Below, piece by piece: positions 17,543 to 27,001 of a stretch of DNA of 44,367 bases. How positions within the stretch are numbered: position 1 is the first letter of the stretch; every line of letters starts with the position of its first letter. Made by a program: the position numbers and the translations under genes. The stretch is from the NCBI RefSeq assembly GCF_015207735.1, contig NZ_JADEWG010000044.1, forward strand, positions 1 to 44,367, written 5' to 3'. The notes under the pieces were generated by a model. The model did not search any database. It saw only the letters and a list, made by a program, of their open reading frames with translations, and was not told where the DNA came from. This stretch comes from [Phormidium] sp. LEGE 05292 (GTDB lineage Bacteria > Cyanobacteriota > Cyanobacteriia > Cyanobacteriales > Aerosakkonemataceae).

Positions 17543-18316
17543 ATGATTTCAATCCAAAACGAAATTGTTCTAATTACTGGTGCAAGCAGTGGAATTGGTG
17601 CATCCTGCGCTAAAGTATTTGCTCAGGCTGGCGCAAAGCTAATTTTAGCAGCAAGACGTAAAGAAAAACTGCAAGAAATTGCAGATAAACTCAGTAAAGA
17701 GTTTGCTACTCCAGTTTATTTGATAGAGTTAGATGTGCGCGATCGCCAAGCCGTAGAAACAGCCTTAAACTCTCTCCCAGAACCTTGGCAAAACATCGAC
17801 ATTTTAATTAACAATGCAGGCTTAAGTCGCGGTTTAAGTAAACTCCACGAAGGCGACTTTCAAGATTGGGAAGAAATGATTGATACCAACGTCAAAGGTT
17901 TACTTTATCTTACCCGTTATGTTGTTCCCGGAATGGTCAGTAGAAGTAAAGGTCATGTGGTAAATATTGGCTCGATCGCAGGTCGGCAAACATACCCAAG
18001 TGGTAATGTTTATTGTGGTTCCAAAGCAGCAGTTAGAGCAATTTCTGAAGGCTTAAAACAAGACCTTTTAGGAACACCAATTCGTGTTAGTTGCATCGAT
18101 CCAGGTTTAGTGGAAACCGAATTTAGTCAAGTACGATTTCATGGTGATACTGAACGCGCCGAAAAAGTTTACCAGGGACTCACACCTTTAACTGGAGATG
18201 ATGTTGCAGATGTGGTTTTTTTCTGCGTCACTCGCCCAAATCACGTTAATATTAGCGAAATTTTACTAGTACCAGTAGACCAAGCAACCACCACCCTCGT
18301 TCACCGTCATAATTAA
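17543..18316 (+). CDS. SDR family NAD(P)-dependent oxidoreductase
   Basis: 257 residues, classical SDR. The cofactor loop TGASSGIG is at 12-19 and NNAG at 90-93. Catalytic Ser144, Tyr157 and Lys161 (IGSIAG, VYCGSKAA) are all present. An AARRKEK segment after beta-2 suggests NADP preference. It resembles YdfG-type 3-hydroxy-acid/serine dehydrogenases, including the C-terminal QATTTLVHR-like ending. The substrate cannot be proved from sequence. It is followed by a hairpin repeat that separates it from a convergent gene. Confidence 0.88.
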   Translation: MISIQNEIVLITGASSGIGASCAKVFAQAGAKLILAARRKEKLQEIADKLSKEFATPVYLIELDVRDRQAVETALNSLPEPWQNIDILINNAGLSRGLSKLHEGDFQDWEEMIDTNVKGLLYLTRYVVPGMVSRSKGHVVNIGSIAGRQTYPSGNVYCGSKAAVRAISEGLKQDLLGTPIRVSCIDPGLVETEFSQVRFHGDTERAEKVYQGLTPLTGDDVADVVFFCVTRPNHVNISEILLVPVDQATTTLVHRHN

Positions 18317-18321
18317 GGTTC

Positions 18322-18368
18322 GTTGTAGGGACTTCAGTCCTAATCATAACGACTGAAGTCGTTACAAC
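18322..18368. repeat. Dispersed hairpin repeat (GTTGTAACGACTTCAGTC family)
   Basis: Arms 18322-18339 and 18351-18368 match in 16 of 18 positions. The same family occurs at 26913-26978 and 36919-37049, each time between convergent genes. Likely used as a bidirectional terminator. Confidence 0.8.
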
Positions 18369-18376
18369 AAACTTAG

Positions 18377-18775
18377 TTATTCCTCTATTTGTTTAGCCGA
18401 AACTTCTACTGCTTGGACATCAATTGTTCCTGGTGGTGTTACTCGTTGAAAATGACCTTGCTCAATCAACAGAGGTTCGCTACAACTAGGACAGCGCATT
18501 TGAGTTTGATTCAAACCAGTGAATTCATAACCGCAAACGGGACATTTATCTTCAACCAAATTGCGCTTTAACCACCAGCGAAACACAAAAAATGCGATCG
18601 CAGGTAGCGTCACCAAACACACCATTAGAATTAACACAGAATTCGCCAGCCAGCCAAGTCCGATCGTACTTAGCAGCCAAAACGACAAGAAAACAGTGAG
18701 GGCGCAGGTTAAACCTGAAAAATTAAATTGAAAATTTTTGATGCTCATTTCCTGCATCTCAATCTTGGTCTGCAT
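18377..18775 (-). CDS. Zinc-ribbon membrane protein
   Basis: 132 residues. Two adjacent transmembrane helices (about 22-42 and 45-68) are followed by a cytosolic four-cysteine zinc ribbon (Cys78, 81, 95, 98: CPVCGYEF and CPSCSEP) and an acidic tail. I do not recognise a named family beyond the zinc ribbon. Several in-frame ATGs near the start (residues 1, 7 and 10) leave the exact N-terminus open. It is transcribed away from a repeat-rich gap and converges on the SDR gene. Confidence 0.7.
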   Translation of the reverse strand: MQTKIEMQEMSIKNFQFNFSGLTCALTVFLSFWLLSTIGLGWLANSVLILMVCLVTLPAIAFFVFRWWLKRNLVEDKCPVCGYEFTGLNQTQMRCPSCSEPLLIEQGHFQRVTPPGTIDVQAVEVSAKQIEE

Positions 18776-19221
18776 CTAGCATAGCGAGTTCAGGGCGAGG
18801 ATAGGGGACTGGAGACAGGGGATTGGGGGACAAGGGGACAAGGGGAATATTGAACTCAAAGCTTTTTTCTTAACTCAAAACTCTCTCCAGGGCGGGCTTC
18901 CGTGAGCGTCAGCCGAACGGTTTTGCGGTTCAATTTACTGTTACGACACAGATATAGCAACCGCCAAGGCGATTAAGGCAAGATGAAAAGTCATAACCCT
19001 TGTTTTATAAGGTTTTTCCTTCTGCATAAAAGCCTTCTGCCTTCTGCCTTCTGCTATATCTTACTAAACCCGCCCCTACAACTCAAAACTCGATCGGGAT
19101 TGACAAGATTTCAGGATGGAGAGAATTTACAGATTGACTAATCCCGTTCATCCTGTAAATCAAATAATCTTGGTCAAACTTTCCCCATCCCCAGTACCTA
19201 GTCACCTAGTCCCTTTGTCTC
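18776..19221. other. Repeat-filled intergenic gap
   Basis: No gene visible. It holds GGGGACAA-type repeats (about 18805-18848), a CCTTCTG heptamer run (19033-19054), an imperfect hairpin (CCGTGAGCG...GAACGG near 18900) and a segment with two matched ATCCTG/CAGGAT ends near 19113-19160. All are typical cyanobacterial intergenic repeats. Confidence 0.6.
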
Positions 19222-20370
19222 TTATCTTGGTAAAGCAACACGGTCTGTCGCACTTAACAATTCTTGCAGCTTTTGGCGAAAAGCATCTCTACCAAATTGG
19301 GCTAAAGACTCTTGTCGTAACCATTTCCCGTCACAACGTTGATCTTCGCCTTGAAGAATTTCCATACAAGCTTTTGTCACCGCTTCTGGGTTACGATGGG
19401 GAACTCGCCAACCCAAACGCCCATCTTGTAAAGGGTCAGCTGAACCGTCAGCGTCACCAGACAACACCGGAACACCGCAAGCCATCGCTTCTAAGTAAAC
19501 AATACCAAATCCTTCTTGAGAAGGCATGATATAAGCATCAGCAAGACGGTAATGTTCGACTAATTGTTCTGTGGGTACAAAACCTGCAAAAACAACTCTG
19601 TCAGCAACACCTAAATCTTTTGCTAACTGCGCTAATCTTGGTTGGTCGTCACCACGACCGATGACTAAGTATTTTACATTGGGGAAGGCTTGCGCGATCG
19701 CAGGTAGCGCCCGAATCGTCACATCTACACCTTTATAAATATCCCCAGACCACAATCTTGCCACAGTCATCAACACTCTAGCACCCGCCAAATTATACTT
19801 TTCCACTAAAGCCGAATTCTTCTCTCCCGGAGTAAACACCTCACCATCTACACAACAAGGAAGAAACTCCACAAACTTAGGATTAATTTGATTAGCTTGA
19901 CAAAGTTGGTCGCGACTATAACGGCTAATTGTCCAAATTGCCGACGCTTGTTGCAAAGCTTTTTGATCTTTTGGCAGCAACGGTTCCCAAACTTCTTTAC
20001 CATAAGTCAAAACCGTATAAGGTATTCCCATGCTTTGGCAAAGTGTTTGAATTAAAGGCCCTAAATTAATGTGACCGCAAAAAACATGATGGGGACGATA
20101 TTGCCAAAGATAAATCGCTAAAGCAGCAATCATCCAAACTCGCCCTAACATTGGATTTACAGTTTTGAAATAATGAAATCTCAGCTTTTCGGTGGCAAAA
20201 GGATTGTTCTTTACAGCTGCATCCCGGAGCAAAAATACATCCGCCATCGGTGGTTCGGATAATCCTAAATAAGCTCGCCAAATATCCTTAATATAGGATT
20301 GAATCCCACCTTCAACACCAACAATTTCTAAGAAAACAAATAAGTAACGCTTGTCACTGTTCATTTTCAT
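19222..20370 (-). CDS. Glycosyltransferase family 4 (GT-B)
   Basis: About 382 residues from the ATG at 20370 (AAGGA ribosome binding site just upstream). The longer frame to 20481 begins inside GGACAAGG repeats and is unlikely. The N-terminal domain has the GVEGGIQSYIKDIW loop typical of GT4 acceptor domains. The C-terminal domain has EGFGIVYLE, the E-x7-E nucleotide-sugar motif, and ACGVPVLSG. It likely transfers a sugar from an NDP- or GDP-sugar in exopolysaccharide or LPS synthesis. The GDP-mannose dehydratase-like gene lies upstream on the same strand. Confidence 0.88.
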   Translation of the reverse strand: MKMNSDKRYLFVFLEIVGVEGGIQSYIKDIWRAYLGLSEPPMADVFLLRDAAVKNNPFATEKLRFHYFKTVNPMLGRVWMIAALAIYLWQYRPHHVFCGHINLGPLIQTLCQSMGIPYTVLTYGKEVWEPLLPKDQKALQQASAIWTISRYSRDQLCQANQINPKFVEFLPCCVDGEVFTPGEKNSALVEKYNLAGARVLMTVARLWSGDIYKGVDVTIRALPAIAQAFPNVKYLVIGRGDDQPRLAQLAKDLGVADRVVFAGFVPTEQLVEHYRLADAYIMPSQEGFGIVYLEAMACGVPVLSGDADGSADPLQDGRLGWRVPHRNPEAVTKACMEILQGEDQRCDGKWLRQESLAQFGRDAFRQKLQELLSATDRVALPR

Positions 20371-20426
20371 TCTTATCCTTAAATTTATATTTATATAATT
20401 CCCAAATCTCAAACTAAAAATTAACT

Positions 20427-20458
20427 CTTGTACTTGTGGTGGAAAACAAGAGTGCAAG
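20427..20458 (+). repeat. 32-bp dispersed repeat, copy 1
   Basis: It starts CTTGTACTTGTGGTGG and ends GAGTGCAAG. A second copy with three substitutions is at 42087-42118. The ends are partly complementary. Non-coding. Confidence 0.75.
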
Positions 20459-20573
20459 GAGACAAGGAGACAAGGGGACAAGGGGACAAGATGGACAAGG
20501 GGAATTAAATTTTAGCTTTCCCCTCTGCCCCTCTGCTCCTCTGCTCCTCTGCTCCTCTGCCCCTGCCCGCCTA
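20456..20573. repeat. Short tandem repeats (GGGGACAA and CCTCTGCT)
   Basis: Several tandem copies of an AGGGGACAA unit (20456-20506) and of CTCCTCTG (20519-20570) fill the gap between gmd-like and glycosyltransferase genes. Confidence 0.8.
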
Positions 20574-20574
20574 A

Positions 20575-21564
20575 CTAAGCTCTAGCACTTGGTACGATTG
20601 TGCCATTCTGCAATCGCTCTAAATCTTTGCGTACCATTTTTTCTATCAATTCTTGAAAGTTAACTTGAGGTTGCCATTTCAGTTTTTGTTTTGCTTTTGT
20701 GGAGTTAGCTACTAATACAAAACCTTCGTCAGGTTGGACTAAATTGGGATTCACTACCAGATAGCGAGTCCAATCTAATCCCACACATTCAAACGCGGTA
20801 GCTACTAATTCCTTGACACTGTGCAGTTTTCCTGTCCCAACTACGTAATCTTCAGGTTGGTTTTGTTGCAACATTCGCCACATTGCTTCGACGTAATCTC
20901 CGGCATAACCCCAATCGTATATAGCTTCCAAATTGCCCATTTCTAAGCGATCGCTAATTCCCAATTTAATTGCTGCTGCTGTCAAACACACTTTCCGAGT
21001 CACAAACTGTGACGATCTGCGGGGCGATTCATGATTGTATAAAATACCACTGCAAGCAAACAAATCATAACGCTGACGATAATGCGCCATTGTCCAATGA
21101 GCGTGTAATTTTGCCGCTGCGTAGGGATTCATTGGTCGAAAAGGCGTATTTTCATCTTGAGGCGAAGAGTCTACTTGCCCAAACATTTCCGAACTGCTAG
21201 CTTGATAAAATCGAGTTGCCAAACCTGCTTGACGAACGGCCATTAACAATCGAGTTGCCGTTGCAGCGACTAAATCTAAGGTTTCCAGTGGGTCATTCCA
21301 AGAATCGGGAACAAAACTAGGAGCAGCTAAATTATAAATTTCTTGAGGTTTTACTTGTTCGAGCAAACCAGAAATCACTGCACTATCAATCATATCAACA
21401 GCATAAATCTCTAGTTTGTTAACTAAAGAACCCAACTTAGCGAGACTACTTTGCCGTTGAGGTAATACCAAGCCCACCACTCGATAACCCTTTTGCAATA
21501 GTAATCGACTTAAGTAATAACCGTCTTGACCTGTAACCCCTGTAATTAGTGCTGTCTTAGTCAT
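20575..21564 (-). CDS. gmd: GDP-mannose 4,6-dehydratase-like protein
   Basis: 329-residue extended SDR. The nucleotide loop TGVTGQDG at 8-15 is the form typical of GDP-mannose 4,6-dehydratase. The active site has SSSEMFG (123-129), Tyr148 and Lys152 (NPYAAAK), and NHESPRR near 183 matches the family substrate-binding block. The enzyme forms GDP-4-keto-6-deoxymannose, the precursor of GDP-fucose, GDP-rhamnose or GDP-perosamine. It is slightly shorter than the usual 340-370 residues. No GDP-fucose synthase gene is seen nearby, so the final sugar is unknown. The glycosyltransferase gene follows on the same strand. Confidence 0.85.
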   Translation of the reverse strand: MTKTALITGVTGQDGYYLSRLLLQKGYRVVGLVLPQRQSSLAKLGSLVNKLEIYAVDMIDSAVISGLLEQVKPQEIYNLAAPSFVPDSWNDPLETLDLVAATATRLLMAVRQAGLATRFYQASSSEMFGQVDSSPQDENTPFRPMNPYAAAKLHAHWTMAHYRQRYDLFACSGILYNHESPRRSSQFVTRKVCLTAAAIKLGISDRLEMGNLEAIYDWGYAGDYVEAMWRMLQQNQPEDYVVGTGKLHSVKELVATAFECVGLDWTRYLVVNPNLVQPDEGFVLVANSTKAKQKLKWQPQVNFQELIEKMVRKDLERLQNGTIVPSARA

Positions 21565-21660
21565 TAGTCTTTAGTCATTAGTCTTTAGTCATTGGTCATT
21601 GGGAAATTTTCGATTTTCGTTCGCGTAGCGTGTGCGTTAGCACGTATTGAATCTTCCCTA
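21564..21660. repeat. CATTAGTCTTTAGT direct repeats and a GCGTAGCGTGTGCG element
   Basis: Three near copies of a 14-base unit lie at 21563-21600. A 29-base CGTTCGCGTAGCGTGTGCG element (21618-21646) is shared with the long inverted repeat at 32621-32829. Confidence 0.75.
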
Positions 21661-21686
21661 GTTCCCTAGTCCTCTAGTCCCCAAAC

Positions 21687-23318
21687 TTACCAAATCCCGC
21701 GTTTTCCCGAAGGGCGTACAGTCATCCAGTTAGTTTTAGCCATAGCTAATTGCTCTTCTGTGATTCTGGCACCAGTGAGGTTAGCACCACAGAGATTTGC
21801 CCCTCGCAAATTGGCATTCATCAGATGGGCATAACTCAAATCTGCCCCTCGCAAATCCGCACCTTCTAAATCAGCATAACTTAGATATGCTCTACCTAAA
21901 TTAGCATCCCGGAGAATTGCTTGATTTAAACTGGCTCTGCCAAAATCGGCGTGAAATAGATTTGCGCCTTGAAGATTGGTTCTATTTAATCTAGCTTGAT
22001 GAAAAATAGCTTCTGATAAGTCAACTTTTTGTAAATTTAGTAAGCTGAGATTTTGTTGGGCAAAATCTCTTCTACCTTTACTGTAGGATGTTTGTACTTC
22101 TTGCGCGTCTAATTTGCGCTTAATATTTTTAGCCTTACTTCCGGTAAAATTATCACTACTAGGTACATTTCCGACATTTCTGTTAGTATTAGCTCGATAG
22201 CCACTGATTCCTGAATGAATGTCAGTTCCTTCTAGCCTAGTGCGTCTGGCACGAATTGCCATTGCTGCTTTAACTACAGAATTGGAGGATACAGATCCTC
22301 CTTTAGAAGCACTTCCAGAATTTAGGGAATTAGGGCCAAACCTGCTAGCTGGTGATGGTGAAGATCCCGGTGGTAGGCCAGCAATCATGCCTTGAGCTAA
22401 ACTATCCAGGTATGGTTCTAGGTCTAAAGCTCTGAGAACATCGTTGGCGGATTGGAAGCGATCGCGCACTGATACTTCTAACATTTTCCGCAGCACATTG
22501 GCAAAATGGTCACTCAAATTGTTGACCATGCGGACGTGCTTTTCCCACAGCATTTCCCCAGTTGAGGGATTGTAATCCAAATCTTTAGGAGATTTGCCAC
22601 TCAGTAAATAAATACAAGTGACTCCCAAAGCATAAATATCACTAGCATAAACTGGGCGCATTGCCATTTGTTCTGGGGGTGCGAACCCAGGTGTACCAAT
22701 AGCATAAGCTGTTAAAGCTGTTTGGTCTGAGTTATTTGTTGCTGGGTTAACTTGGTTTTTCACCGCCCCGAAGTCGATTAACACTAGTTTTCGGTCTTGG
22801 TTGCGACGAATCAAGTTTGCTGGTTTAATATCTCGGTGAATTACCTTTTGGCTGTGGATATATTGTAGTACTGGCAGCATCTCGCTCAAGAATTGTTTGA
22901 CACCTTCTTCGCTAAAGGGGCCATTTTGTTTCACCTCTCTTTGTAGAGTATCCCCGGACACATACTCCTGCACCAAATAAAATTGCTGATGGTCTTCAAA
23001 GTAGTCCAGCAATAGTGGAATCTGGGGATGATTGCCAATTTGTCCTAATGTTTTTGCCTCGCGTTCAAATAACTCTCGCGCCATTTGAAAAACGTGAGGT
23101 GCGGTTGCCGTTGGACGGAGTTGCTTAATGACGCAACAGGGTTCTCCCGGCAATTTTTGGTCTTTAGCTAAAAATGTAGCTCCGAAGCCACCCTGACCCA
23201 GAGGTTTGACCACACGAAATTTACCTCGCAGCAAAAGTTGTGAACCACAAGCTTGGCAAATTTCTTCGTGGTCTGGGTTTTCTGGATTAGGACAGGCTGG
23301 ATTTAAGCAATAGCTCAT
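21687..23318 (-). CDS. Ser/Thr protein kinase with zinc ribbon and pentapeptide repeats (SpkB-like)
   Basis: 543 residues. An N-terminal cysteine motif (Cys4, 9, 21, 24) is followed by a Hanks-type kinase domain (about 32-300) with the glycine loop GQGGFG at 41-46, Lys65, HRD at 161-163 and DFG at 182-184, all intact. A linker of about 120 residues is rich in Ser and Asn. The C-terminus (about 430-525) is a run of pentapeptide repeats (A(D/N)LxG pattern) forming a right-handed quadrilateral helix. The layout of Cys motif, kinase and pentapeptides is that of Synechocystis SpkB, linked there to motility and oxidative stress. The substrate here is unknown. Confidence 0.92.
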   Translation of the reverse strand: MSYCLNPACPNPENPDHEEICQACGSQLLLRGKFRVVKPLGQGGFGATFLAKDQKLPGEPCCVIKQLRPTATAPHVFQMARELFEREAKTLGQIGNHPQIPLLLDYFEDHQQFYLVQEYVSGDTLQREVKQNGPFSEEGVKQFLSEMLPVLQYIHSQKVIHRDIKPANLIRRNQDRKLVLIDFGAVKNQVNPATNNSDQTALTAYAIGTPGFAPPEQMAMRPVYASDIYALGVTCIYLLSGKSPKDLDYNPSTGEMLWEKHVRMVNNLSDHFANVLRKMLEVSVRDRFQSANDVLRALDLEPYLDSLAQGMIAGLPPGSSPSPASRFGPNSLNSGSASKGGSVSSNSVVKAAMAIRARRTRLEGTDIHSGISGYRANTNRNVGNVPSSDNFTGSKAKNIKRKLDAQEVQTSYSKGRRDFAQQNLSLLNLQKVDLSEAIFHQARLNRTNLQGANLFHADFGRASLNQAILRDANLGRAYLSYADLEGADLRGADLSYAHLMNANLRGANLCGANLTGARITEEQLAMAKTNWMTVRPSGKRGIW

Positions 23319-24065
23319 TCAGCGTCACTCGCGCATAGGATCATTTACTATTCTTTGAGCGCCCTATATTTTATTATCCGGGCTAAAACCAATAATTACA
23401 GTACTATGTATGCAATCAATCATTTCACAGAGTTGATTAATCAACCTCTAAATCTGTGAAGTATTCTTCAATTCTTCTACATTCACCCCCGTTTAAATTA
23501 CATAAAATCTAACCTATCCATAGTTAGATTACCCATTGTCAGTGGGAAACTAACAAATAAATATAGTTAACGATCGATAATAAAGCTAAAAATGATACTT
23601 CCATCTTAACTAAAATGGATTAATGCTTGGTATAGCGTTCAATCTGAGCTTATCACATCCAGTGGTAGTATCATGGTGGCAAAGACAGATTAAATCCGAG
23701 AAAGTGCTAATGATAAGTATTGCCGATATACTTTTGGTAATTCCTTATCTACTTACGTAGTTCTACGCAATATTTTAGATGAAACCTGAAACGATTATTC
23801 TGTTTTTGCGATTCAATGACACTAGTGCAAGAAGGCAGAAGGCAGAAGGCAGAAGGGAAGAAGGTTTTTATATTCAGCTTTTAAGAAGTTTTCAACTGCT
23901 CAATCATTTCTGCCGTGCTGCACTAGCAACTTGAGTTAATACCGCAAGGTAGGGGTACACAGGAAATTAAAAGTCTTTAGCCTTCTGCTTTGGAGCCAAT
24001 ATTTCCTTGATTGTTGATACTTTAGGTAAAATAGACAGTCTGACATCGGTAAAGGCATTTTAGCA
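23319..24065. other. Long intergenic region upstream of pheT and the kinase gene
   Basis: About 750 AT-rich bases between divergent genes. I find no gene, tRNA or convincing riboswitch. A GAAGGCA heptamer run occupies 23831-23856. Promoters for both neighbours must lie here, but no clear -35/-10 pair stands out. Confidence 0.5.
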
Positions 24066-26507
24066 ATGCGTATCTCTCTCAACTGGTTGCGGGAACTGGT
24101 AGATTTCACCATTACCCCGGAAGATTTAGCCCATAAGCTGACTATGGCTGGGTTTGAAGTAGAAGAAATTGAAGACCGTCGCACTTGGGCTGATGGTGTG
24201 GTCGTGGGTAAGGTGCTGAGTTGTCAACCTCACCCTAACGCCGATAAGCTGAGAGTTTGCGAGGTAGATATTGGCTCCGGCACTCCTTTAAATATTGTCT
24301 GTGGAGCGGCTAATGTCAAGGCGGATTTATATGTGCCAGTTGCGACTATTGGTACATACTTGCCGAAAGTTGATTTGAAATTGCGATCGACTAAATTGCG
24401 CGGTGTGCGATCGGAAGGGATGATTTGCTCTTTGGCAGAATTAGGGCTAGAAAAGGAATCATCGGGAATTCATAGTTTTGCCCCAGAAAACATCAAATTA
24501 GGCAGCGATGTTCGCCCACTTTTAGGTTTAGATGATGTGATTCTGGACTTGACAGCAACGGCTAATCGTGCTGATGCTTTAAGTATGATTGGGATAGCAC
24601 GAGAAGTGGCGGCTTTAACTGGGGCAACTTTGAAATTACCAGAAGTTCCCGAAGTTAAAATTTCTGGGGGAAACAAAGAGGTTTTAAGTTTAAAAATTGA
24701 AGAACCCCAAGCTTGTCCGGCTTATATTGGTACGGTAATTGAAAATATCAAAATTGATTCTTCCCCTGAGTGGTTACAACAAAGATTGCAAGGGGCGGGA
24801 ATTAGACCGATTAATAATGTGGTAGATATTACCAATTACGTGCTTTTAGAATGGGGACAACCGTTACACGCTTTCGATCGGCAAAGTTTACAGTCAGTCA
24901 CAGGCAAAGATTCTCTAAGTGTTGGTGTTCGTTTAGCTAAAACTAGCGAATCTCTAAAAACATTAGATGGGCAAACAAGGAATTTACCATCCCAAGCTTT
25001 GTTAATTACTGCTAACGATCGACCAGTAGCTTTAGCTGGAGTAATGGGTGGAGAAGAAACCGAAGTTTCCGATCGAACTCAAAGTTTATTGCTGGAAGCA
25101 GCATTATTTGATCCTACAGCAATTCGCCGTTCTGCACGCAGTTTGGGAATGCGAACTGAGGCTTCGGGACGTTATGAAAGGGGTGTGAATCAAGCAGAAT
25201 TAGAATTAGCTTGTCGCCGTGCGATCGCGCTAATTTCTGAATTAGCTGGCGGCGTTCCAGTAACACAGGAAATTGCTGATAATCGACCAAATCAATCTGC
25301 TTGGACAAGATCGATCGAACTACGGATCGATCGAGTAAATCAAGTATTAGGCCCAATAGATTTAGGCGAAGAACTTGGCGAATTACAACCAGAAGATATT
25401 CGTCCAATTCTCACATCTTTGGGATGTGAAATTAAACCCACTGAAGATGAAGGAGTTTGGTTAGTAACAGTACCACCTTACCGTTATCGAGATTTAGAAC
25501 GGGAAATTGATTTAATTGAAGAAATTGCCCGTCTTTATGGTTACGATAATTTCTGTGTCGAACTACCAGAAGAAACCGAAGCAGGGTATCTTTCTATTGA
25601 CCAATTGTTAACTCGAAAATTGCGCGAAGCTTTACGAGGTGCAGGGTTAACAGAATTAGTCCATTACTCTTTGGGTAAACCGGAAGGAGAAGCACAAATC
25701 AAACTGCGTAACCCAATGTTTAGCGAATATTCGGCTTTACGCACTGATTTAATTGCGGGATTAATCGACAGTTTCCAATATAACTTAGAGCAAGGAAATG
25801 GCGCTTTAAATGGTTATGAAATCGGGCGCATTTTCTGGAGTGAAGAAGATGGTTTAATGGAGGCTGATTCTTTAGCGGGAATTATCGGTGGCGATCCTAC
25901 AGTAGGTCGTTGGGTAAATTCTGGAAGGGAAAAACCAATGACTTGGTATGAGGCTAAAGGTATTTTAGAAAGTGTGTTTCAACAGTTAAGAATTACTGTT
26001 GAATATCAACCAGATTGTCGTGATTCTCGCTTACATCCGGGACGAACTGCTTCTTTGTGGGTACAAGGCGATCGCTTAGGAACATTCGGGCAACTTCATC
26101 CGCAGTTACGTCAAGAACGAGGTCTTCCTGATGCAGTTTATGTGTTTGAAATAGACCTGGATGTGTTACTAGATCAAATGAATCAAGATGAAATTTCGAC
26201 TCCAGTTTTAAAACCCTATTCTAGTTATCCAGCATCCGATCGCGATATTGCTTTCTTTGCCTCCACTAAAGTTTCTGTCGCAGAAATTGAACGGATAATG
26301 GCAAAAGCTGCTGGTACTTTATTAGAATCAGTGGAATTGTTCGATCAATATTTGGGCGAAAATGTCCCCCAAGGACAACGGAGTTTAGCATTTCGGTTAA
26401 TTTATCGGGCGGGCGATCGAACTCTCACAGAAGATGACATCGAATCTGTACATCAACAAGTTAGAGAAGCTTTAACCGAAAAATTCCATGTAACTCTCAG
26501 AAGTTAG
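24066..26507 (+). CDS. pheT: Phenylalanyl-tRNA synthetase beta subunit
   Basis: 813 residues, full length for bacterial PheT. Domains in order: the B1 start ([12 protein letters not shown]), the EMAP/OB tRNA-binding domain (about 40-155), B3/B4 (about 210-390), B5 (about 410-500), the catalytic-like core (about 500-700) and the C-terminal ferredoxin-fold anticodon-binding domain (about 718-813, with [10 protein letters not shown]). The beta subunit holds the editing site and works with PheS as an alpha2-beta2 tetramer. As usual in cyanobacteria, pheS is not adjacent. A hairpin terminator follows at 26524. Confidence 0.97.
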   Translation: MRISLNWLRELVDFTITPEDLAHKLTMAGFEVEEIEDRRTWADGVVVGKVLSCQPHPNADKLRVCEVDIGSGTPLNIVCGAANVKADLYVPVATIGTYLPKVDLKLRSTKLRGVRSEGMICSLAELGLEKESSGIHSFAPENIKLGSDVRPLLGLDDVILDLTATANRADALSMIGIAREVAALTGATLKLPEVPEVKISGGNKEVLSLKIEEPQACPAYIGTVIENIKIDSSPEWLQQRLQGAGIRPINNVVDITNYVLLEWGQPLHAFDRQSLQSVTGKDSLSVGVRLAKTSESLKTLDGQTRNLPSQALLITANDRPVALAGVMGGEETEVSDRTQSLLLEAALFDPTAIRRSARSLGMRTEASGRYERGVNQAELELACRRAIALISELAGGVPVTQEIADNRPNQSAWTRSIELRIDRVNQVLGPIDLGEELGELQPEDIRPILTSLGCEIKPTEDEGVWLVTVPPYRYRDLEREIDLIEEIARLYGYDNFCVELPEETEAGYLSIDQLLTRKLREALRGAGLTELVHYSLGKPEGEAQIKLRNPMFSEYSALRTDLIAGLIDSFQYNLEQGNGALNGYEIGRIFWSEEDGLMEADSLAGIIGGDPTVGRWVNSGREKPMTWYEAKGILESVFQQLRITVEYQPDCRDSRLHPGRTASLWVQGDRLGTFGQLHPQLRQERGLPDAVYVFEIDLDVLLDQMNQDEISTPVLKPYSSYPASDRDIAFFASTKVSVAEIERIMAKAAGTLLESVELFDQYLGENVPQGQRSLAFRLIYRAGDRTLTEDDIESVHQQVREALTEKFHVTLRS

Positions 26508-26523
26508 TGCTTTTGTGTAGTTG

Positions 26524-26557
26524 GTAGAAGGTAGTTTTCTTCACTACCTTCTACTTT
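26524..26557 (+). terminator. Terminator after pheT
   Basis: 11-bp perfect stem GTAGAAGGTAG / CTACCTTCTAC, 9-base loop, followed by TTT, 17 bases after the stop codon. Confidence 0.75.
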
Positions 26558-26568
26558 CTATAGCTATA

Positions 26569-26607
26569 AGATTTTTTGAACCGCAAAGGACACAAAGGAC
26601 GCGAAGG
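26569..26607 (+). repeat. Dispersed AGATTTTTTGAACC repeat, copy supplying a ribosome binding site
   Basis: It begins AGATTTTTTGAACCGC and continues with GGACACAAAGGACGCGAAGG. The last bases (GAAGG, 26603-26607) lie eight bases before the ATG of the YciI-like gene. Related copies lie at 32621, at 32829 (inverted) and at 34488. Confidence 0.75.
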
Positions 26608-26615
26608 TTTACATT

Positions 26616-26885
26616 ATGCCAAAATACGTGATGTGGGGAAGTTATTGTGAGGATGTTCTGGAAAAAAGAGCACCATTACGACAAGCGCATTTAGATGGTT
26701 TAGCAGCACAAAAAGAGTCTGGTGTTTTAATTACGATCGGCCCAACTCAAGACTTAACAAAAGTGTTTGCCATTTACGAAGCAGCAGACGAAGCAACCGT
26801 TCGCCAGTTAGTTGAAGCCGATCCTTACTGGCAAAACGGTATTTGGACAGAATACGAAGTTAAGGAGTGGATTCAGGCAATTTAG
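26616..26885 (+). CDS. YciI-like protein
   Basis: 89 residues, the full length of the YciI family (ferredoxin-like fold dimer). The family His is in RQAHLDGL, and a following Asp is present in DPYWQNGIWTEYEV. Known members are small enzymes or stand-alone domains of unclear substrate; one is a dehydrochlorinase. The gene has its own start directly behind a dispersed repeat that provides the ribosome binding site. Confidence 0.85.
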   Translation: MPKYVMWGSYCEDVLEKRAPLRQAHLDGLAAQKESGVLITIGPTQDLTKVFAIYEAADEATVRQLVEADPYWQNGIWTEYEVKEWIQAI

Positions 26886-26912
26886 TTATTTATCATTAGA
26901 GGAAACAGATTA

Positions 26913-26978
26913 AGTTTGTTGTAGCGACTTTAGTCGTATATTTCTCCCATTTGAACACTAAAGTGCTCACAACAAACT
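26913..26978. repeat. Dispersed hairpin repeat (GTTGTAACGACTTCAGTC family)
   Basis: Terminal arms AGTTTGTTGT / ACAACAAACT continue imperfectly inward (AGCGACTTTAGT against ACTAAAGTGCT). It lies between the convergent YciI-like and ssb genes. Confidence 0.8.
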
Positions 26979-27001
26979 GTCTGCGGGCATTATGCGATCG
27001 C

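Noticed and set aside
19116-19529. 137-codon ORF on the plus strand
   Set aside because: It lies largely antisense to the GT4 gene, whose protein is clearly recognisable; no family match is evident.
20371-20481. Upstream start of the glycosyltransferase gene adding 37 residues
   Set aside because: The extension begins in GGACAAGG repeats and a dispersed repeat, and a better ribosome binding site precedes the ATG at 20370.
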